Part shown: in pieces, positions 1 to 7,481 of the stretch
Position numbering within the stretch: position 1 is the stretch's first letter
Layout: each line of letters opens with the position of its first letter
From: an uncultured Spirochaetales bacterium
GTDB taxonomy: Bacteria; Spirochaetota; Spirochaetia; Sphaerochaetales; Sphaerochaetaceae
Assembly: GCA_944388965.1 (NCBI GenBank)
Contig: CALXKL010000004.1
Location: forward strand, 1 to 64,000
Direction of reading: 5' to 3'
DNA length: 64,000 nucleotides
Position numbers and translations under genes: made by a program
Notes under the pieces: model-generated
Databases searched by the model: none
Told to the model about the DNA's origin: nothing
What the model saw: only the letters and a program-made list of their open reading frames with translations

Positions 1-60
1 CAGCGTCGGATGGGAAAACGCACGCCGCTTCATCTCCTCGAATCTTCTTTCTGCATCCAT
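1..60 (-). CDS. Hypothetical protein, 5' end only (runs off the window)
   Basis: An open minus-strand frame enters the window edge. The best start is the ATG at 60, preceded by a GGAGGAA Shine-Dalgarno about 10 bases upstream. The visible N-terminus begins MDAERRFEEMKRRAF, which is charged and helix-like. Only 20 codons are in the window, so no family can be named. It diverges from rrmJ with 126 bases between the two starts. Confidence 0.5.
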   Translation of the reverse strand, partial: MDAERRFEEMKRRAFSHPTL

Positions 61-173
61 TCTTCCGGATTCCTCCACATCTGTCTCATGCCTTGCATAC
101 ACGGGAATGACGGATTCTGTGCACGACCAGTCCAGTCATATGAGGCGTCCTTCCCCTTTTGGCCCGCTCATGG

Positions 174-186
174 TAGATTCTTCAGC
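174..186 (+). promoter_or_regulatory. Putative -10 element of rrmJ, giving a leaderless or near-leaderless transcript
   Basis: TAGATT at 174-179 ends 7 bases before the ATG at 187, and no Shine-Dalgarno precedes that ATG. The -35 region (TTCCCC at 151-156) is poor. The call rests on the same geometry recurring at other genes in this window. Confidence 0.4.
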
Positions 187-786
187 ATGGCGACAAGCAG
201 AAGAGACAAGGCCGATTCATACACCCAGAGGGCGCACCGCGAGGGCTACCCCGCGCGCTCCGTATACAAGCTGGAGGAGATAGACCAGACCCATCATCTG
301 ATCAGGCCGGGAGACACCGTCCTGGACGTCGGGGCCGCTCCGGGATCATGGACGCTGTACGTGCACCGCGAGCTCATAAAAGGACGGGGAAAGATAGTCG
401 CATGCGACCTCAACCCGCTGCGTCTCGATCCGGTGCCTCCGACCGTCGTCGAGATCACCGGCGATGCGTTCAGCCGCCAGATACGGGAGCGTCTGGTGGA
501 GGAAGGCCCCTACCAGTGCATCATCTCCGACGCGGCGCCCATGACGACCGGCAACCGCACCGTCGACACCTCGCGCTCCGAATACCTGGCAGAGCAGGTC
601 GTCCTCCTGGCCCAGGAACAGCTGGCGCCACACGGCAACCTGGTGATCAAGATCTTCCAGGGAGGTGGCCAGGAAGCCGTGCTGAAGACCATGAGGGGAA
701 TGTTCCGCAAGGCCAAGGCCTTCAAGCCCAAGGCTTGCAGGGACGACAGCTTCGAGATCTACCTCATCGGTCTGGACAGAGTGTAG
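187..786 (+). CDS. rrmJ: 23S rRNA (uridine-2'-O-)methyltransferase RrmJ/FtsJ
   Basis: This cytoplasmic SAM-dependent methyltransferase is expected to 2'-O-methylate the A-loop uridine of 23S rRNA (U2552 in E. coli). The 199-residue product covers the whole RrmJ family. The SAM-binding motif DVGAAPGSW lies at about 47-55, and the K-D-K-E catalytic tetrad reads K28, D115 (SDAAP), K155 (VIKIFQG) and E190. An upstream in-frame ATG at 10 would add 59 residues that do not resemble the family, so the start is placed at 187. The gene stands alone and is followed by a hairpin. Orthologues in other bacteria are heat-shock genes; nothing in this promoter shows that here. Confidence 0.93.
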   Translation: MATSRRDKADSYTQRAHREGYPARSVYKLEEIDQTHHLIRPGDTVLDVGAAPGSWTLYVHRELIKGRGKIVACDLNPLRLDPVPPTVVEITGDAFSRQIRERLVEEGPYQCIISDAAPMTTGNRTVDTSRSEYLAEQVVLLAQEQLAPHGNLVIKIFQGGGQEAVLKTMRGMFRKAKAFKPKACRDDSFEIYLIGLDRV

Positions 787-825
787 CAAGCCCCAGGAAG
801 CCGCAGGTGCAGACATGAGACATGC

Positions 826-860
826 AAGGCTCCCCGCCATCGATGACGAGGAGCCTTTTC
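826..860 (+). terminator. Probable rho-independent terminator after rrmJ
   Basis: AAGGCTCC (826-833) pairs with GGAGCCTT (850-857) around a 16-base loop and runs into TTTTC. It sits between rrmJ and the convergent mscS gene. Confidence 0.6.
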
Positions 861-885
861 ATCACATTGCCAGCCGTCTGATGGT

Positions 886-1725
886 TCAGCTGTTGCGGAT
901 GTTCACGTCCAGCTTGCTGTACGGTATCTCGATGCCCTCCCTGTTCAACAGGTCGTATATGTCCTTCTGGAATCTCCAGTTGACCTTCCAGTAGTCGCTG
1001 TTGTGCACCCAGGGGCGGACGATGAAGTCGACCGACGAGCTGTTGAGCTTCGACACCTCGACGACCGGCACCGGATCCCTGTGGACCTCCGGGTATGATT
1101 CCAGCAGGTCCGTGATGATACCCTTCACCCTGTCCAGATCGCTTCCGTAGGCCACCGAGACGGTCATGTCCAGTCTCCTGTCATCGCTGGACGAGACGTT
1201 TATGATCGGGTCGGCAAGCACGAGCTTGTTTGCCATCGTGATCTTCTTCCTGTCTCCGGTGGCCAGCGTCACGGAGAAGGCGTCCATCGATACGACAGTG
1301 CCCTCGATGCTGCCGATGATCACGTAGTCGCCGATCCCGAAGGGGTTGTTCAGCGCAAGGAGCAGACCGGAGAAGATGTTGCTTATCGACTCCTGGAGGG
1401 CGAAGCCGAGCACGACGCCCGTGATCCCCAGTCCTGCTATCACAGGGGCCATGTTGATTCCCCAGATCTGCAGCACGATCAGGATGCCGAGCAGCCAGAC
1501 CACCGACGAGAGGACCTTGTCGATGAAGCCCGCCATCAGAGGGCTTATCTTGGGATGCACCTTCTGCGATGCCTTCGTCAGAAGCCTGTCGATTGTCCTG
1601 TTGACCAGCTTGACTATCACGAGCACCAGAAGCGAGAGCAGGACCTTGAAGGCTATCGCGACAAGAGCCTGCGCACTCGTCTGCGCTATCCCCGTCACCA
1701 CGTCGATGACCTGTACGTCTTGCAT
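886..1725 (-). CDS. Small-conductance mechanosensitive channel, MscS family
   Basis: Inner-membrane channel of 279 residues, close to E. coli MscS in length, expected to open under membrane tension and release osmolytes on hypo-osmotic shock. Three N-terminal hydrophobic segments lie within about 1-110. The pore-lining helix and family signature (VLGFALQESISNIFSGLLL) lies around 105-123, then NPFGIGDYVIIG, then the soluble beta and C-terminal domain. The start at 1725 has a strong GGGGAGGAC ribosome site. A second MscS-type gene lies at 12497, so the organism has at least two. The gene sits downstream of htpG on the same strand, but a strong hairpin separates them. Confidence 0.9.
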   Translation of the reverse strand: MQDVQVIDVVTGIAQTSAQALVAIAFKVLLSLLVLVIVKLVNRTIDRLLTKASQKVHPKISPLMAGFIDKVLSSVVWLLGILIVLQIWGINMAPVIAGLGITGVVLGFALQESISNIFSGLLLALNNPFGIGDYVIIGSIEGTVVSMDAFSVTLATGDRKKITMANKLVLADPIINVSSSDDRRLDMTVSVAYGSDLDRVKGIITDLLESYPEVHRDPVPVVEVSKLNSSSVDFIVRPWVHNSDYWKVNWRFQKDIYDLLNREGIEIPYSKLDVNIRNS

Positions 1726-1754
1726 ATGATGTCCTCCCCGACGGCAGTGGATTT

Positions 1755-1787
1755 ACAAAAATGCACGGGAGACGGCTCCCGTGCATT
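1755..1787 (-). terminator. Rho-independent terminator of htpG
   Basis: A perfect 12-bp stem (1760-1771 with 1776-1787) with a 4-base loop is followed on the minus strand by TTTTGT. It lies just downstream of the htpG stop and ahead of mscS. Confidence 0.8.
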
Positions 1788-1810
1788 CAAGTCTACCAGA
1801 TTGACATACA

Positions 1811-3691
1811 TCAGCCAAGGAGCTTCGTGACGTTCCTCACGAACGCGGCCGGGTCCTTGGGCATGATGCCCTCCGCGATATACGCCTCGTCCAGTACTAT
1901 CGAGGCCAGGCTGGCGACGTAGTCCTCGTCATCGCTGGCGTCGATCTTCCTGATCACGCCGTTGTCGGCGTTGACCTCGAGGATCGGCTTGACCTCCGGC
2001 ATGTCGGCCCCGCCGCCCATCTGCTTCAGTATCCGTTGCATCTGCATGGACGGATCGTTCTCGTCCATGACGATGACGGCGGCGCTGTCGGCGGAGAGCC
2101 TGGAGGAGACCACGACGTCCTTGACCCTGTCGCCGAGGGCCTTCTTCAGCTTCTCGACCAGCCTGGACTCGTCCTTCTTCTCGTCCTCGCTCTTGTCGGC
2201 GTCCTTCATCTCGTCCATGGCGCCGCTCTTGTTGATGGCCTTGAACGGGAGGTCCTTGTAGTCATGGACCATCTCGGTGACGATGTCGTCGATGTCGTCG
2301 TCCATGATCAGGACCTCGTAGCCCTTGTCCCTGTATGTGGCAAGCAGCGGGCTGTTGCGCAGGATGTCCTCCTTGCCGCCCGTGATGTAGTAGATGGCGC
2401 TCTGGCCGTCCTTCATCCTCTCCTTGTAGGAGGCAAGGGACGTGTAGCCCTCGACGGCGGTGGACTTGTAGCGCACCAGCTCAAGCAGCGTCTCGCGGTT
2501 GGCATAGTCGCCGTACAGCCCCTCCTTGAGAGGCCTGTTGTACTGCTCTATGAACTTGACGTACAGGTCGGGGTTGCTGTCGGCGATCTTCCTGAACTCT
2601 CCAAGCAGCTTCTTCACCGAGCCGCTACGGATCGCGCTCATGACCTTGTTCTCCTGCAGGATCTCACGCGAGACGTTCAGCGGCAGGTCCTCGCTGTCGA
2701 TGATGCCGCGCACGAACCTGAGGTACGTGGGCAACAGCTCCTTGTCGTCGTCGGTGATGTACACCCTCTTCACATACAGCTTCACTCCGGGGCGGTAGTC
2801 GGCATAGTACATGTCGAACGGCGCCTTGGCCGGAACATAGAAGAGCGTGGTGTACTCCGTCGCACCCTCCGCGTGGGTGTGGATGTAGAACAGCGGATCC
2901 TCGCTGTCCGAGTAGCTGTTCTTGTAGAACTCCTTGTACTCCTCGTCCTTTATGCTGCTCTTGCTACGGGTCCACAGCGCCGATGCGCTGTTGATCTGCT
3001 CCCTCTTGTGCTCGATCTCCTTGACGGGATTGCCATCCGCATCCTTCTCGTCCTTGTAGTGCTCCTGGTCGTACTCCAGCCAGATCGGATAGGCGATGTG
3101 GTCCGAATACTTGCGGATCAGCGTCTCCAGCTGCCAGCGGTTGGCGTACTCCTCGCCCTCCTGGTTGAGGTGCAGGATGATGTCGCTTCCCTGCTCCTCC
3201 CTCTGTGCCTCGGAGACCGTGTACGAGCTCCTGCCCTCGCTCTCCCAGCGGAAGGCCTTGTCCTGTCCCGCCTTGCGCGAGACGACCTCGACTCTGGAGG
3301 CGACCATGAAGGCCGAGTAGAAGCCGACTCCGAACTGTCCGATCAGATTGCTGTTCTTCCTGGCGTCGTCGCCAAGGTTCTCCAGGAACTTCCTGGTGCC
3401 GCTGGAGGCTATCGTGCCCAGGTTGGCGTTCAGGTCGTCCTCGTCCATGCCGACGCCGTTGTCGCTGATGGTCAGCGTCTTGGCATCACTGTCGAACCTG
3501 ACCTCGATCGCAGGATCGAAGGAGAAGCCCTTGAGCTTCTCGTCGGTCAGGCTGAGGTACTTCAGCTTGTCGATTGCGTCCGAGGCGTTGCTGATCAGCT
3601 CGCGCAGGAATATCTCCCTGTTGGAATACAGTGAGTGGATGATGAGGTTCAGCAGGTCGCTGACTTCGGTCTTGAATTGTCTCTTTCCCAT
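1811..3691 (-). CDS. htpG: Molecular chaperone HtpG (bacterial Hsp90)
   Basis: A 626-residue ATP-dependent dimeric chaperone, the usual HtpG length. The N-terminal GHKL ATPase motifs are clear: ELISNASDAIDKL (N box), DNGVGM (G1), GTIASSGTRKF and GQFGVGFYSAFMV (G2). They are followed by the charged linker, middle and dimerisation domains. The start at 3691 is preceded by AGGGGTAG. The gene diverges from a TetR regulator and has its own promoter-like elements at 3733-3761. No CIRCE repeat was seen upstream, so its heat-shock control, if any, is not the HrcA type. Confidence 0.97.
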   Translation of the reverse strand: MGKRQFKTEVSDLLNLIIHSLYSNREIFLRELISNASDAIDKLKYLSLTDEKLKGFSFDPAIEVRFDSDAKTLTISDNGVGMDEDDLNANLGTIASSGTRKFLENLGDDARKNSNLIGQFGVGFYSAFMVASRVEVVSRKAGQDKAFRWESEGRSSYTVSEAQREEQGSDIILHLNQEGEEYANRWQLETLIRKYSDHIAYPIWLEYDQEHYKDEKDADGNPVKEIEHKREQINSASALWTRSKSSIKDEEYKEFYKNSYSDSEDPLFYIHTHAEGATEYTTLFYVPAKAPFDMYYADYRPGVKLYVKRVYITDDDKELLPTYLRFVRGIIDSEDLPLNVSREILQENKVMSAIRSGSVKKLLGEFRKIADSNPDLYVKFIEQYNRPLKEGLYGDYANRETLLELVRYKSTAVEGYTSLASYKERMKDGQSAIYYITGGKEDILRNSPLLATYRDKGYEVLIMDDDIDDIVTEMVHDYKDLPFKAINKSGAMDEMKDADKSEDEKKDESRLVEKLKKALGDRVKDVVVSSRLSADSAAVIVMDENDPSMQMQRILKQMGGGADMPEVKPILEVNADNGVIRKIDASDDEDYVASLASIVLDEAYIAEGIMPKDPAAFVRNVTKLLG

Positions 3692-3732
3692 TTTCTACCC
3701 CTATGTGGAAGACTTTCGATTTCCAGCAGACA

Positions 3733-3761
3733 AAGATAACAACGCATATGGCAAAGGGCAA
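3733..3761 (-). promoter_or_regulatory. Putative sigma-70 promoter of htpG
   Basis: On the minus strand TTGCCC (3761-3756), a 17-base spacer and TATCTT (3738-3733), about 40 bases upstream of the htpG start. Confidence 0.5.
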
Positions 3762-3807
3762 GTGCGCCATCGGCCCACGGTGCACAGTGCCAGCGGAGCG
3801 AATCCGA

Positions 3808-3836
3808 TTGACAACATGTCAGTCCGGGTCTATCTT
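3808..3836 (+). promoter_or_regulatory. Sigma-70 promoter of the TetR gene
   Basis: TTGACA at 3808-3813, a 17-base spacer and TATCTT at 3831-3836. The predicted start of transcription near 3843 falls inside the second operator palindrome. AGAGGAGG precedes the ATG at 3869. Confidence 0.7.
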
Positions 3837-3851
3837 GTTGACACGATGTCA
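3809..3851. promoter_or_regulatory. Pair of palindromic operators, probably autoregulatory TetR sites
   Basis: TGACAACATGTCA at 3809-3821 and TGACACGATGTCA at 3839-3851 share the form TGACA-N3-TGTCA. Their centres are exactly 30 bases apart, about three helical turns. One overlaps the -35 box and the other the transcription start of the tetR promoter, as expected for a repressor that controls its own gene. Confidence 0.7.
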
Positions 3852-3868
3852 GAAAGAGGAGGTGCACC

Positions 3869-4495
3869 ATGTCCAGGGTTTCCCGTGACGTAGTCGAGAG
3901 CCGCCCCGACGAGATAGTCGAGGCCTGCAGACAGCTGTACCAGAACCACACGTTCCACGAGATCACGCTGAAGGACATAAGCGACAGGACCAGCCTCTCG
4001 CGCCCGTCCATCTACAACTACTTCGCCACCAAGGAGGAGATATTCCTGGCCCTGCTGAAGAAGGAGTACGGAATGTGGGCGGACGACCTCGAGGCGATAC
4101 TCGGCTCCCCCTCGATGGACGCCTCGTACTTCAGCCAGGTCATGGCCGCGGCCCTTGACAGGCGCCATCTGATGCTGCGCATCCAGTGCATGGACCTGTA
4201 CGAGATCGAGGAGCACAGCGGCACCGGGGCCCTGGTCGACTTCAAGAGGACCTACGGCAGGGTTCTCGACCTGCTGGAATCCTGCCTGGTGAAGTTCTTT
4301 CCGCAGATGGATGCACAGGCAAGGGAACGCTTCATCTACACTCTTCTGCCTTTCATCTACGGTCTGTATGCATACGTCAATCCGACACGACGGCAGAAGG
4401 CCGCCATGGAGGAGTGCGGCATCCGCTACCGCCGTTCGACCGTCTACGAGATGGCGAAGGACGCCATATGCGCATTGACGGAGGGTCTCGCATGA
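3869..4495 (+). CDS. TetR/AcrR-family transcriptional regulator
   Basis: A 208-residue DNA-binding repressor. The N-terminal helix-turn-helix (about 20-65) carries the TetR signature ITLKDISDRTSLSRPSIYNY followed by FATKEEIF. The all-helical C-terminal ligand/dimer domain is not family-specific. Two matching palindromes in its own promoter suggest autoregulation. It is followed 70 bases later by a DUF362 gene on the same strand, a likely co-transcribed target. The ligand is unknown. Confidence 0.9.
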   Translation: MSRVSRDVVESRPDEIVEACRQLYQNHTFHEITLKDISDRTSLSRPSIYNYFATKEEIFLALLKKEYGMWADDLEAILGSPSMDASYFSQVMAAALDRRHLMLRIQCMDLYEIEEHSGTGALVDFKRTYGRVLDLLESCLVKFFPQMDAQARERFIYTLLPFIYGLYAYVNPTRRQKAAMEECGIRYRRSTVYEMAKDAICALTEGLA

Positions 4496-4565
4496 GAAGG
4501 TGCATGACACCCCTCCCGGCATCGGCGGGCATATCGGCACAGAACATCTTCAGGAGGATCGGATA

Positions 4566-5456
4566 ATGAAACCGAAAGTCTATTTCACACGCTTCGTGGA
4601 GCCCGGCAAGGTCGTCGAGGCCTATCATATGCTCTCCATCGCCCTGCCCGGCAGAATCGCCGTCAAGATCCACTCCGGCGAGAAGGGCAACCAGAACTAC
4701 CTCAGGCCGGAGTTCTGGCGTCCGATGGTCGACGAGGTGAATGGGACCATCGTCGAGTGCAACACCGCCTATGGAGATGCGGCAGGCGGAGTCAGGGACA
4801 ACACGGAATCGCACTGGAAGCTGCTGGAGGAGCACGGCTGGACGAAGCTCTTCGACGTGGACCTCATGGACGCGGAGGGCCCGGACCTGGTATGGCCGAT
4901 CCCGACCGGAAAGGTGCTCAGGGAGAACCATGTCGGCAAGAATATCGCGAACTATGATTCCATGCTCGTCCTGGTCCACTTCAAGGGCCACCCGATGGGA
5001 GGATACGGCGGAGCCCTCAAGCAGCTGGCGATCGGCTGTGCAAGCCGTGCAGGCAAGGCCCTGATCCACTCGGCCGGCAGGACCGACGACAGGTTCGAGA
5101 CGTGGAACATGCACGCCGACTCCGTCGCCTTCCCCGAGGCCATGGCCGATGCCGCGATGAGCATCGTCGAGCACTTCCAGGGCCGCATGGCGTTCATCAG
5201 CGTCATGAAGAACCTCTCGGTGGACTGCGACTGCTGCCAGGTGGCCGAGGACCCATGCATGAAGGACATCGGCATCCTAGCCTCGCTGGACCCCGTGGCC
5301 ATAGACCAGGCATGCATCGACCTGGTCATGTCCAGCGACGATCCCGGCAGGGACCACTTCATGGAGCGCGTCGAGAGCCGCAACGGCATCCACACCATCG
5401 AGGCCGCAGCCGCTCTGGGCTATGGCTCGAGGGAGTACGACCTGGTCGAGTTCTGA
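4566..5456 (+). CDS. DUF362-family protein
   Basis: A 296-residue protein of the DUF362 type (typical stretches: KPKVYFTRF at the N-terminus, KIHSGEKGN at about 37, and SRAGKALIHSAG in the middle). The function of the family is unsettled; many members carry or sit beside ferredoxin domains. This one has no C-terminal CxxCxxC ferredoxin repeat, only a short cysteine cluster in DCDCCQVAEDPC. The start at 4566 is set by AGGAGG at 4552; the longer in-frame start at 4500 has no ribosome site and adds non-family sequence. It probably shares transcription with the preceding TetR gene. Confidence 0.8.
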   Translation: MKPKVYFTRFVEPGKVVEAYHMLSIALPGRIAVKIHSGEKGNQNYLRPEFWRPMVDEVNGTIVECNTAYGDAAGGVRDNTESHWKLLEEHGWTKLFDVDLMDAEGPDLVWPIPTGKVLRENHVGKNIANYDSMLVLVHFKGHPMGGYGGALKQLAIGCASRAGKALIHSAGRTDDRFETWNMHADSVAFPEAMADAAMSIVEHFQGRMAFISVMKNLSVDCDCCQVAEDPCMKDIGILASLDPVAIDQACIDLVMSSDDPGRDHFMERVESRNGIHTIEAAAALGYGSREYDLVEF

Positions 5457-5650
5457 CTCATGCACACTTGTTCCACTTTCTCACACTCCGTTTCATTCGC
5501 TTTCAGCAAAAAAAAGCCACTCCCGACCCTATGTAGCGTGAGCGTGAAGTGGTATCATCGTGGAAAAGGAGATCCACCACCCCGGCAGGTCGGCGTGTCC
5601 TGCCGCGTGGTCCATTTCCATCCCAAGGGAGCCGAAGAAGCCTTAAGAAG

Positions 5651-5887
5651 ATGGATCAGATGCCAAGGCCACTGCTTGACGACAGTCTCGAGAACAGGCT
5701 GGACGAACTGCTGCTCAGGGACCTGGTCTCGATCGACCGGGAGGTGACGGCGATGAACGGCCGCTTCTACACGCTGCGCATCGTCCCGTACAGGACGACG
5801 GAGAACAGCATACGCGGTCTGGTGATCACCATCATCGACTCCCTGGGCAAGCCTCAGGAGGTCGAAGGCGGCGAGCAGAGGAGATGA
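5651..5887 (+). pseudogene. Fragment of a CheR-type chemotaxis methyltransferase PAS domain
   Basis: About 78 codons read RDLVSIDREVTAMNGRFY then LRIVPYRTTENSIRG then LVITIIDS. This closely matches the PAS_10 segment found C-terminal to CheR in CheB/CheR fusion proteins. The methyltransferase and CheB parts that should precede it are absent, and the upstream 5457-5650 region shows no related frame. It is therefore called a relic. A short expressed protein starting at 5651 or 5660 is possible, but the ribosome site is weak. The rest of the 5457-5977 gap holds only short inverted repeats and the terminator. Confidence 0.55.
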
Positions 5888-5908
5888 CGCTCCTAGACAA
5901 GCATACGG

Positions 5909-5937
5909 AAGGGGACCGCAGCGGATGCGGTCCCCTT
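5909..5937. terminator. Bidirectional terminator hairpin
   Basis: A perfect 12-bp stem (5909-5920 with 5926-5937) with a 5-base loop lies between the plus-strand relic and the convergent ABC operon. The T tract is weak on both sides. Confidence 0.6.
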
Positions 5938-5977
5938 CTCTCATGTCTTGAAGACTGTCAGGAAGCCAAGGCGGGCT

Positions 5978-7477
5978 TCACTCATGTTCCCGTATGCCCT
6001 TTAGGATCCTGTCCTTCTTCCTCCTCCTGGGATCGATCGAATGCTCGACCAGCGTCACGAGACGGGTAAGGAGCGCCGAGATCACGAAGTACATGATCGC
6101 GGTGACGATCAGGGGGAAGAAGGCCTCGTAGGTCCTGCTCCTGACCAGGTCGCTGATCTTGGTCAAATCGAGCACGGCGATGTAGCCGACGACGGAGGTC
6201 TCCTTGATCAGCGTCACCACCTCGTTGCGGTAGATTGGCAGGAAGTGCTGTGCGGCCTGCGGCAGGATGATCCGGAAGAAGCTCTGGTGCTCGTTGTAGC
6301 CAAGCGCCGTGGAGGCCTCCATCTGGCCGCGTCCGATGGCGTTGCATCCGACCCTCAGCATGTCTATCATCGAGCAGGCGAACATCAGGCTGAAGCCCAC
6401 CACCGACACCCACATGCCGCTGAGCGACGATGAGCCGAAGACGATGTAGTACAGGATCATCAGCAGCAGTACCGTGGGCATGCCGTGGATCAGCCACAGC
6501 ACGAAGTTGGTCGTCCTGTTGGCGATCACGCTGCCCTTGCGGCAGGTCATGTAGACGAGGAAGCCCAGAATGGTGCCGGCCAGGATCGAGGTGATGGTGA
6601 TCAGCACCGTGACGAAGGCGCCCTGGACGAAGAGCTCCCATCTGTTCTCCCTGATGAACGTCTTGTACAGGCTGTCCTTCAGAGAGTCGATGAAGCCGAC
6701 GTCCGTGTCGTCCTCGCCCAGGATGACCAGACGGATCGGGGTCGTGTAGTAGACGTCAGACAGAGTGCCCGACTCGTTGCGCTCGGCGCTCACGACGATG
6801 TTCATGCCGATGTCGTACTTGCCGCTCTCGACGCCCGGCGCGATGGACTCGAAGGGCACCTCGTAGAACTGCGGCGTATAGCCGTAGGCCCTGGCGAAGC
6901 GGCAGATGAAGTCGACGTCGAAGCCCGACTCGTGGCCGTCGCTTATGAAGCTGAAGGGTTCGTAGCCGCCCTCCACCGCGACTGATATCACACCGTTCTC
7001 ACCGGTGAATCCCGTGACGTCGCACTTGTCGTTTATCGGGTCGAAGTCGGCGATCCAGTATTCGTAGAGCTCGTCCAGAAGCCCGTTCTCGCGGCTGTCG
7101 GCGATGAACTGGTTCAGCTCGCCAAGCAGCCTGTCCTGGCGCTCGTTCTCGCCGATTATGCAGGTGGCGCTGATGAACCCGGCCGGCTCCTCGAGGACGG
7201 TGAGCTCGGGATGGTTCTTCTTCTGCGCCCCGTAGCTGACCTCCTCTATCAGGTAGGCGTCGATCTTGCCCGAGGTGAGGGCAAGGATCATGTCGTTGGG
7301 CATCGTGTAGTACTGGATCGTGCTGTTGGGGACGCGGTCCGTTATCAGCTCCTCGTACAGCACCGCGGTCTGCACGCCGATGTCGTGCCCGTCGAGGTCC
7401 TCTATCGTGGTGAACTGCGACGCGAAGAGGCATCCGGCGACGAGGATGAGGCAGATGATTGATGCGATCTTCTTCAT
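5978..7477 (-). CDS. Polar amino-acid ABC transporter, substrate-binding/permease fusion
   Basis: A 499-residue fusion expected to bind and import an amino acid or similar polar solute. A signal peptide (1-20, ending LFASQ) is followed by two SBP_bac_3-type lobes and a HisM/GlnP-type permease (about 280-490) with the EAA-like loop QMEASTALGYNEHQSFFRIILPQ broken here as GYNEHQ..PQAAQHF. The lobe order is unusual: residues 25-145 look like a C-terminal binding lobe (DLDGHDIGVQT, ALTSGKIDAYLIEE) and 165-260 like an N-terminal lobe (GGYEPFSFISDGHESGFDVD). It lies 4 bases after the ATPase gene, whose end supplies GGAGGAG. Confidence 0.9.
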   Translation of the reverse strand: MKKIASIICLILVAGCLFASQFTTIEDLDGHDIGVQTAVLYEELITDRVPNSTIQYYTMPNDMILALTSGKIDAYLIEEVSYGAQKKNHPELTVLEEPAGFISATCIIGENERQDRLLGELNQFIADSRENGLLDELYEYWIADFDPINDKCDVTGFTGENGVISVAVEGGYEPFSFISDGHESGFDVDFICRFARAYGYTPQFYEVPFESIAPGVESGKYDIGMNIVVSAERNESGTLSDVYYTTPIRLVILGEDDTDVGFIDSLKDSLYKTFIRENRWELFVQGAFVTVLITITSILAGTILGFLVYMTCRKGSVIANRTTNFVLWLIHGMPTVLLLMILYYIVFGSSSLSGMWVSVVGFSLMFACSMIDMLRVGCNAIGRGQMEASTALGYNEHQSFFRIILPQAAQHFLPIYRNEVVTLIKETSVVGYIAVLDLTKISDLVRSRTYEAFFPLIVTAIMYFVISALLTRLVTLVEHSIDPRRRKKDRILKGIREHE

Positions 7478-7481
7478 GGCC

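Noticed and set aside
2036-3634. 532-codon plus-strand open frame opposite htpG
   Set aside because: Antisense shadow of htpG, low-complexity L/V/D-rich translation.
3692-3868. CIRCE or other heat-shock operator for htpG
   Set aside because: No TTAGCACTC-N9-GAGTGCTAA pattern is present; the repeats there fit a TetR operator better.
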